Of a stretch of DNA of 13,627 nucleotides, positions 13,511-13,627 are shown piece by piece. The position numbers and the translations under genes are program-made. Origin of the DNA: Alphaproteobacteria bacterium (GTDB taxonomy: Bacteria > Pseudomonadota > Alphaproteobacteria > Rhizobiales > Aestuariivirgaceae). The stretch is taken from positions 1 to 13,627 of the forward strand of contig JAJRRZ010000167.1 of assembly GCA_024279045.1 (NCBI GenBank), written 5' to 3'. How positions within the stretch are numbered: position 1 is the first letter of the stretch; each line of letters begins with the position of its first letter. The notes below the pieces were generated by a model. That model was not told where the DNA came from. It ran no database searches and was given only the letters and a program-made list of their open reading frames with translations.

Positions 13511-13627
13511 GGCCATGCAGGCGTTCGGGACAATGGCCGCAACGCGGCGTGGCGACGGGTGGATATTCGGGAAATCCGCCCAAACCGGAACGGGGTGTTT
13601 CCGGGGATGGCCTGACACGAGGGGAAA
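13511..13627 (+). promoter_or_regulatory. Expression platform of the B12 riboswitch with a ribosome binding site at the window edge
   Basis: No coding sequence of note. Hairpins possible in order: GGCCAT/ATGGCC (13511-13516, 13533-13538); GCCGC/GCGGC (13536-13540, 13544-13548), which shares three bases with the first and so cannot form with it; an 8-bp stem GGGTGGAT/ATCCGCCC with one G-U pair (13557-13564, 13574-13581); and CCGGAA/TTCCGG (13585-13590, 13599-13604). A second ATGGCC at 13607-13612 could replace the first as partner of 13511-13516. None is followed by a T run. GAGGGG at 13619-13624 looks like a ribosome binding site for a start codon just beyond the window, so translational control is likelier than termination (inference). 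Confidence 0.55.

Overview
The window looks like chromosomal DNA from an alphaproteobacterium, though order and genus cannot be fixed from it. The basis is its high GC content (about 63-80% in lines counted by hand outside one island), dense well-conserved housekeeping genes, the sequence form of AspRS, an HPr carrying a Ser site for HPr kinase, and a HAD hydrolase with the D-x-W-G-V motif that I associate with alphaproteobacteria. No IS element, CRISPR array, tRNA, rRNA or phage gene was found.

Layout. (1) Positions 1-2450, + strand: the C-terminal end of the replicative helicase DnaB, then a full electron-transfer flavoprotein:ubiquinone oxidoreductase (ETF-QO). (2) Positions 2495-8850, all on the - strand, read right to left: HPr, aspartyl-tRNA synthetase (aspS), a formyltransferase, a polysaccharide deacetylase, a PchB-like chorismate mutase, a small membrane protein and dapE. 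The last three are packed closely (gaps of 4 and 30 bases) and look like one operon. The formyltransferase/deacetylase pair overlaps by 8 bases and sits in a segment of clearly lower GC (about 47% over 5041-5280), so it is probably an acquired insert between aspS and the chorismate mutase gene. (3) Positions 8995-10362, + strand: a secreted protein of unknown function. (4) Positions 10478-11861, - strand: a MaoC-type hydratase behind a HAD class IIA hydrolase. (5) Positions 11862-12008: a divergent control region with an AT-rich stretch, a consensus DnaA box and repeated GTTC elements. (6) Positions 12009-13253, + strand: a SplB-like (PA0069-type) radical SAM protein. (7) Positions 13254-13627: a complete cobalamin riboswitch with its expression platform, controlling a gene just beyond the right edge.

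Most of the content is core metabolism: replication, electron transfer from acyl-CoA dehydrogenases, lysine/peptidoglycan and aromatic precursor synthesis, tRNA charging, and PTS-type signalling. The most distinctive element is the low-GC formyltransferase-deacetylase pair, which could remove an N-acetyl group and replace it with an N-formyl group on a surface sugar (inference). Other points worth attention are AspRS residues typical of non-discriminating enzymes, a HAD hydrolase without the usual second motif-I aspartate, and alternative hairpins downstream of the B12 riboswitch.
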